NCBI GenBank assembly: GCA_934646115.1
Contig: CAKUEM010000055.1
Coordinates: 1 to 10,764, forward strand
Source of the DNA: an uncultured Oscillospiraceae bacterium
Lineage (GTDB): Bacteria; Bacillota; Clostridia; Oscillospirales; JAAYXM01
Reading direction: 5' to 3'
Length of the DNA stretch: 10,764 nucleotides
Shown here piece after piece: positions 7,830 through 10,764 of this stretch (within the stretch, counting starts at the first letter, position 1; each line of letters starts with the position of its first letter). The position numbers and the translations under genes were made by a program. The notes beneath the pieces are model-generated. The model was not told the DNA's origin. It was given only the letters and a program-made list of their open reading frames with translations, and ran no database searches.

Positions 7830-7910
7830 CGCTCCTTATTACATGAAGTTGTACGGAACAAAACGCCGGGTATCGACAAAATAACCGGACGCCGATTCTA
7901 ATCCGCTATT

Positions 7911-7939
7911 ATTTTACCATATTCCGCACGCTGAATCAA
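7911..7939 (-). promoter_or_regulatory. sigma-A-type promoter of the pyrophosphokinase gene
   Basis: On the minus strand TTGATT (-35, 7939-7934) and TAAAAT (-10, 7916-7911) are separated by exactly 17 bases. The -10 box lies about 80 bases before the start codon, and AAGGAG precedes the gene. The fit to the vegetative consensus is good. Confidence 0.7.
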
Positions 7940-8156
7940 CGTTTAATTACGACAATTATTTTGCGATCTGCCGTATGATTTCGATAGTTTTACCAAGGCG
8001 CGGCAAAAATGCGCAAGCGCGGCGCGGATTTTTGACAACTGCATCATAGTTTGCTCATTTACACCGAAAAAGCAAAAAAATTTTCGGCAAAAAAACGGCG
8101 CAAAACACATGGACTGTTTTATGAGTCCTGCGCTGCGGAAAATATCAAAAAAACAC
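7940..8156. other. non-coding stretch between divergent prs and tRNA promoters
   Basis: About 220 bases with no gene that I can support. A minus-strand frame beginning ATG near 8040 has no ribosome binding site and no recognisable content. There are A-rich tracts and small imperfect stems, such as CCGAAAA/TTTTCGG around 8065-8085 and GGACT/AGTCC at 8111-8128, none followed by a convincing T tail. It may hold control sites for the two divergent promoters, but I see no defined operator. Confidence 0.5.
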
Positions 8157-8185
8157 TTGACAAAAGGCGGGAATTTCGCTACAAT
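8157..8185 (+). promoter_or_regulatory. near-consensus sigma-A promoter of the tRNA-Gly locus
   Basis: TTGACA (8157-8162, perfect -35), a 17-base spacer, and TACAAT (8180-8185, one mismatch from TATAAT). Transcription should begin near 8192, about 11 bases before the first tRNA-like sequence. This is the strongest promoter in the window, as expected for tRNA genes. Confidence 0.9.
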
Positions 8186-8202
8186 AAAAAGCACGTTAAC
8201 GC

Positions 8203-8256
8203 GCAGATATAGTTCAATGGTAGAACTCCGGCTTTCCAAGCAAAAGATATATTTGC
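8203..8256 (+). pseudogene. broken tRNA-Gly(UCC): 5' half with no T arm
   Basis: The 5' half of a glycine tRNA is textbook: acceptor strand GCAGATA (8203-8209), TA, D stem GTTC (8212-8215) with loop AATGGTA and GAAC (8223-8226), anticodon stem CCGGC (8228-8232) and loop TTTCCAA with anticodon UCC (8235-8237). After GC at 8240-8241 the match ends. The GCCGG partner, variable loop, GGTTCGA T arm and CCA are all absent. Curiously, TATTTGC at 8250-8256 can pair with all seven acceptor bases (one G-U pair), so a 54-nt T-arm-less fold can be drawn. It is followed by GAAG, not CCA. The simplest reading is a gene damaged by deletion or by a recombination event; a functional odd tRNA is unlikely but possible. 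The promoter just upstream is intact. Confidence 0.75.
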
Positions 8257-8260
8257 GAAG

Positions 8261-8314
8261 AAATCCTTTGTTTTTGGTTGCTTCAAGGATTTTGAAAATA
8301 GAATTTTTCAAAAT
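8261..8314 (+). other. overlapping hairpins between the two tRNA-Gly genes
   Basis: Two inverted repeats overlap: AAATCCTT (8261-8268) with AAGGATTT (8285-8292), and ATTTTGAAAA (8289-8298) with TTTTCAAAAT (8305-8314). They share 8289-8292, so they cannot both form completely. Neither is followed by a T run. The stretch would lie in the leader transcript ahead of tRNA-Gly(CCC). It is AT-rich compared with the chromosome to the left. Confidence 0.5.
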
Positions 8315-8349
8315 TACCCCGTTTAATAATCGCTCTATGAATTTTATAT

Positions 8350-8423
8350 GCGGATGTCGTCTAATGGCAGGGCCCCAGCTTCCCAAGCTGGCGACGCGGG
8401 TTCGATTCCCGTCATCCGCTCCA
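8350..8423 (+). tRNA. tRNA-Gly (anticodon CCC)
   Basis: A complete 74-nt cloverleaf. Acceptor GCGGATG (8350-8356) pairs with CATCCGC (8413-8419); D arm around 8359-8374; anticodon stem CCAGC (8375-8379) with GCTGG (8387-8391) and loop TTCCCAA giving anticodon CCC at 8382-8384; T arm CGGG-TTCGATT-CCCG; discriminator T and an encoded CCA at 8421-8423. It reads GGG codons. It must be transcribed from the promoter at 8157-8185, through the broken tRNA-Gly(UCC), since no nearer promoter is evident. Confidence 0.96.
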
Positions 8424-8471
8424 ATAAATTAGTTGCAAAATCGCTTGATTTTGCAACTAATTTATTTTTTT
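8423..8471 (+). terminator. terminator of the tRNA-Gly locus with 20-bp perfect stem
   Basis: A perfect 20-bp inverted repeat (8423-8442 with 8447-8466) closes on loop GCTT and merges into a run of seven T (8465-8471). The stem begins at the last base of the tRNA CCA end. It is rather long for a terminator, and it lies exactly where an integrated element would join the tRNA 3' end. Confidence 0.88.
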
Positions 8472-8561
8472 CGACCATTTCTGTTGATCTTCTGTTTTGC
8501 GAAATGTCATGCGATATGGAAAACAACGCGTGATATTTTTGCACGCAAAAGGATCTGCCTG

Positions 8562-8795
8562 CTATCTCAGACAGTCACTCGAAATATTTTTTTGATCCTG
8601 CGTGATCTCGTTATCCCACCACTTGAAAAAATCTTCTGTATGAGCGCGATATTAACCACCGAACTTGACGGCGGGAAGCCGACCTGATTTCAGCATACTG
8701 TCGATCACTAAGCGAGAGGTCTTGAGCAGCTCTGCGATATCGCTGACCGTCAGAAATGCGCCATATTCGGGAGGGTCGTCGGTTTTATCGAGGTT
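8562..8795 (-). pseudogene. excisionase-family helix-turn-helix protein with internal stop
   Basis: On the minus strand the frame reads FLTVSDIAELLKTSRLVID, then SMLKSGRLPAVKFGG. This is the standard winged-helix excisionase/HTH_17 fold, in which xLTVxDVAELLxxS is the recognition helix region and GxLPAVKxGGRWR the wing. A TAA at 8654-8652 falls where the wing arginine is expected. The frame then continues with YRAHTEDFFKWWDNE, the usual RTEDFxxWW tail, to a TAG at 8564-8562. So a single nonsense change (plus loss of a clear ATG; the region near 8790 reads GATAAA) breaks an otherwise complete gene of about 70 residues. In ICEs such proteins direct the integrase toward excision. It lies just after the translocase remnant in the same direction. 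Family assignment is good; inactivity is inferred. Confidence 0.78.
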
Positions 8796-8827
8796 ACCAC
8801 GCAACACGTTTCGATAATTGCTCGATA

Positions 8828-9877
8828 TTACAGGGGAAGGTATTTGCTCCCGTCCTCAAATATGGTGTTTTCATTTGGCAAGTAGGCGTGAAACACCGTG
8901 CCGTCTTAGAGCAAAAAGCGGCCCGTGCGTCCTTGAAAATCTGTTCGGCGGCGATGGTGTTGTCGAGAATGATTTACGAAAGCGCATCATCCGCCCTGCC
9001 GCAAACACGGAAATCCATGTTGTTGTATCTGACCAGGGAGGATGGTCGTGCCTGGTCTCTGCATGGCGAGAACGAGGGAGTTTTTAAGCGCCCGCCCCTG
9101 CCGCGCAATGGCGGTGGAATTGTTTTTAATTTGAGAGAGCAGGGTAACAATCTGCCATCTCGTCACAGGTGAATATGAGCCTCTGGATGGGCGGCTCTGC
9201 GGTTTCATTGTAGGCGTCGATATTTTTCAACCCGACATCTTGAATGTGCTCTTGCGGTATTCCAACTCCGCCACAAGTCGGTCGAGGGCATCGCGCAAAT
9301 CTTCCTCTGCGAAGTACATTCGGCTTTTCTCATGACAGACCTTGGAGGAATCCGCGATATAGGTCTCTGCGCCCTTGCGGAACGCCTGCATGAGCAGCAG
9401 CTTGAGCACAACACCTCTTTTACCGCTTGCCCGAGGATATGCGGAATGCGCGCCAGCTTGACCGTCACAGGAGCGATATAGCTTTTTTCTAACGCCAGCA
9501 CAAAGCTTTTAGGGAAAAGATATCTGTCCTTCCATTCCAGAACTTCGATGATAGCGTGATCGAGGTTGATCTCCAACGGATGATTGATGACGAGTGTTCA
9601 CCTGCGAGATTGCGTATTATTTCCTGTGTCAGGTTCCTTGTGATTGCTACATGGTTACCAGAAAGGGGAATACTTACTAACCCTTCGGCAAGCAGGCGGC
9701 GCTGCTGCCCCGCCAAAACGCGCAGCGACTTTATCCAGACCCTTTTCGGGCAGGGAAATGCCGAGGACGGTATCGGCATGCTTAGTGTCTTTCTACTCGT
9801 AGACCGGGGACGCATCTGCGAAACCACAGCTTATCGCCAAGGGCTTCTGGGGGGACGATCAAATCAGTCAGCTTCAT
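8828..9877 (-). pseudogene. FtsK/SpoIIIE-type conjugative DNA translocase, heavily frameshifted
   Basis: Pieces of one protein lie in order but in different minus-strand frames. The start MKLTDLIVPPEALGDKLWF has AAAGGA seven bases before ATG 9877. Then come ADTVLGISLPEKGLDKVAA (from about 9777), SYIAPVTVKLARIPHIL before a degraded Walker A (9411-9437, now ASGKRG), LKLLLMQAFRKGAE and AEEDLRDALDRLVAELE, Walker B LIFTCDEMA (9159-9179), STAIARQGRA, LAMQRPGTTILPGQI, NMDFRVCGRADDALS, IILDNTIAAEQI and DGTVFHAYLP, ending at TAA 8830-8828. These match the order of the FtsK/SpoIIIE motor domain in ICE translocases (ARQGRA, ATQRP, FRVCGRAD, LD..GAEQ). In-frame stops lie at 9784-9782, 8976-8974 and 8908-8906; frame changes lie near 9780, 9410, 9230, 9140, 9025 and 8930. 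The FKGGVDF segment after Walker A seems lost by a small deletion. Intact relatives pump element DNA during conjugation; this copy cannot encode a working protein. Confidence 0.82.
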
Positions 9878-9979
9878 TACGAAATCCTTTCTTACGGTGC
9901 CCGCGCCATCCATCGGGTGACCGGCACATAACATGCAGCCTGGTGCTGCACCTGTCATAACGGTCCTGCCAAGCATAGA

Positions 9980-10022
9980 TGAAGCGCAGAACTTTACCCT
10001 GATAGGGAAGTTCTGCGCTTCA
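9980..10022. promoter_or_regulatory. large hairpin in the leader of the translocase remnant
   Basis: A 15-bp perfect stem (9980-9994 with 10008-10022), a two-base bulge (TA at 9995-9996) and a further CCCT/AGGG stem closing on GAT. On the minus strand it lies between the regulator stop (10104) and the translocase start (9877), about 100 bases before that ATG. No T run follows on the minus strand; on the plus strand a T-rich but interrupted stretch follows. It may be an attenuator, an operator or a terminator. Its perfect pairing amid broken genes is notable. Confidence 0.7.
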
Positions 10023-10103
10023 CTTCGCTTTATTTTGTTTTACGGAGTTCACGCGCGGCATGAACCGCCGCCGCCTCGTAAAGAAGCTGATCTGGTGATA
10101 GTT

Positions 10104-10397
10104 CTATGGCGTCAGAAGCGCCTGAAGCGGGATGTCAAGAGCGTCGACCGCATACCAACACGCAATGCCTGACCGAATGCCAACGCATCTCTCACTTTCG
10201 CGTCGCTCGACCATGTTTACAGATACGCTGACCTTTTTCGCAAGTTGTTCTTGTGTCATGCCCTTCGTTAATCGCTTTTGTTTTAAATTTCGCAGTTGCC
10301 TGGTAGTGGTTATTAGTTTCCAAGACTGAGGGGGAATGCTCACCGTGACAAATGCACGCTGATGATTGCGCTTGGTCTGAATACGCAACATACGCAT
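10104..10397 (-). CDS. Cro/C1-type helix-turn-helix regulator of the element
   Basis: An open frame of 97 residues. Residues about 38-97 form a Cro/C1 (XRE) DNA-binding domain: LKQKRLTKGMTQEQLAKKV gives helices 1 and 2, SVNMVERRESE the recognition helix, and ALDIPLQALLTP the last helix with the usual ending. The usual tryptophan in the (W)E turn is arginine here. The first 37 residues do not resemble the family and may be an artefact of a shifted start. ATG 10397 directly abuts GGGGG; ATG 10391 has a better spacing of six. Regulators of this kind often control excision and transfer of ICEs. It is the only unbroken gene in the remnant, and could be functional, recently damaged at its 5' end, or open by chance. 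Confidence 0.65.
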   Translation of the reverse strand: MRMLRIQTKRNHQRAFVTVSIPPQSWKLITTTRQLRNLKQKRLTKGMTQEQLAKKVSVSVNMVERRESERCVGIRSGIACWYAVDALDIPLQALLTP

Positions 10398-10764
10398 CCC
10401 CCTTTTTGTGGAATCGTAGAGATAGTATTTGCCTGTGATAAAATACTACCCATGGTAACGGAACCCACAAACTCAAATAAATGACATGCAGTTCTTGCGG
10501 GAAAGCGTATGTCGTCACTTGCCCTTTTTGCTCATTTTGCCGCATAAAATGCTCATTGCTGTTTTGCTGCGCCGGGCGGCGGCTCATAAGACTTTCTTTT
10601 TCTAATATTTCTTTGCTTTCTAAAAAAATTCACTGCTTAATAAGGGGTGGCGATCTAATAAGAGCTGAGTGAACAGTGATAATAAAACAGCACACGAGGC
10701 GCAGAAATGACTTACAAATAAATCAAGACGCTGTGTCATCTGCTGCTATCCGGTGTTCCTATCC
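10398..10764. other. unassigned AT-richer stretch at the right edge
   Basis: Nothing here is recognised with confidence. A minus-strand frame starting at ATG 10587 (MSRRPAQQNSNEHFMRQNEQ) is polar and plausible-looking for about 40 residues, then runs on out of frame through the regulator gene; a purine-rich GAAAAAGAAAG precedes it but no clear ribosome binding site. A 39-residue minus frame from 10739 has no ribosome binding site. The base composition and debris-like state match the ICE remnant to the left, so this is probably more of the same element. Confidence 0.4.

Larger units (their letters stand above)
8472..10397. mobile_element. decayed integrative conjugative element remnant beside tRNA-Gly
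   Basis: Everything to the right of the tRNA locus that can be recognised belongs to the core set of Gram-positive ICEs: a Cro/C1-type regulator, an FtsK/SpoIIIE-type translocase and an excisionase, all on the minus strand and ordered toward the tRNA gene. In intact relatives the integrase follows the excisionase and abuts the attachment site in a tRNA 3' end. Here only about 90 bases separate the excisionase end from the terminator, with no integrase sequence seen. A replication initiator, often found between translocase and excisionase, is also absent (gap about 32 bases). No second copy of the tRNA 3' end is in the window, so the far boundary is outside or lost. The right edge given is the last recognised gene, not a true boundary. 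Confidence 0.7.

Noticed and set aside
7029..7901. Plus-strand 290-residue open frame
   Set aside because: Antisense to the pyrophosphokinase gene and crossing its promoter; no recognisable domain.
8242..8349. An intron interrupting the tRNA-Gly(UCC) anticodon region
   Set aside because: At about 108 nt it is too short for a group I intron, no intron core is seen, and the downstream tRNA has its own complete 5' half with a different anticodon.
8344..8544. Open frames on both strands across the tRNA-Gly(CCC), one containing MTGIEPASPAWEAGALPLDD
   Set aside because: These are well-known false proteins made by translating a tRNA gene and its complement; the cloverleaf is complete.
8756..9172. 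Plus-strand 138-residue open frame
   Set aside because: It is antisense to the excisionase and translocase remnants, which have clear family motifs.
10481..10672. Plus-strand frame with a zinc-ribbon-like cysteine pattern (CSSCGKAY, CPFCSFC)
   Set aside because: Attractive spacing, but no ribosome binding site, the frame is short, no neighbour on this strand, and the pattern is lost after 25 residues. It is more likely chance in ICE debris.
1..10764. CRISPR array, retron, toxin-antitoxin pair or other defence system
   Set aside because: No regularly spaced repeats, reverse transcriptase motif, paired small genes or nuclease motifs were found on either strand.

Overview
The window reads as a piece of chromosome from a GC-rich member of the Bacillota, most likely class Clostridia (an Oscillospirales- or Christensenellales-like gut anaerobe is my guess). 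The grounds are the ligA-gatC-gatA-gatB order, strong AGGAGG-type ribosome binding sites, a long clostridial-type ribose-phosphate pyrophosphokinase, and remnants of a Gram-positive integrative conjugative element (ICE). Lineage is inferred from gene content only.

Region 1 (1-5614, + strand) is a tightly packed operon: NAD+-dependent DNA ligase (ligA), the three subunits of the tRNA-dependent amidotransferase (gatC, gatA, gatB) and a small YcxB-like membrane protein, closed by a rho-independent terminator. Neighbouring genes overlap by 4, 4 and 14 bases, which points to translational coupling. GatCAB converts mischarged Glu-tRNA(Gln), and in many bacteria Asp-tRNA(Asn), to the correct aminoacyl-tRNA. 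Here two subunits are strikingly small: GatC is only 58 residues and resembles just the C-terminal half of the family, and GatA is 424 residues with internal gaps but a complete Lys-Ser-Ser catalytic triad.

Region 2 (5654-7939, - strand) holds an aldo/keto reductase with an intact Asp-Tyr-Lys-His tetrad, convergent with the gat operon, and a 394-residue ribose-phosphate pyrophosphokinase homologue with its own promoter and terminator.

Region 3 (8157-8471, + strand) is a tRNA locus. A near-consensus promoter leads into a tRNA-Gly(UCC) gene that stops matching a tRNA just after the anticodon loop, then a 108-nt spacer with mutually exclusive hairpins, then an intact tRNA-Gly(CCC) and a terminator with a 20-bp perfect stem.

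Region 4 (about 8472 to the window end, - strand) is the relic of an ICE lying beside the tRNA-Gly gene. Moving toward the tRNA it contains a Cro/C1-type regulator that is still open, an FtsK/SpoIIIE-type DNA translocase broken by at least three stops and about six frameshifts, and a helix-turn-helix excisionase with one internal stop. The expected integrase between the excisionase and the tRNA is missing.

No wholly new system is proven. The items most worth following up are the minimised GatC/GatA pair, the broken or T-arm-less tRNA-Gly(UCC), and the decayed ICE with its surviving regulator.
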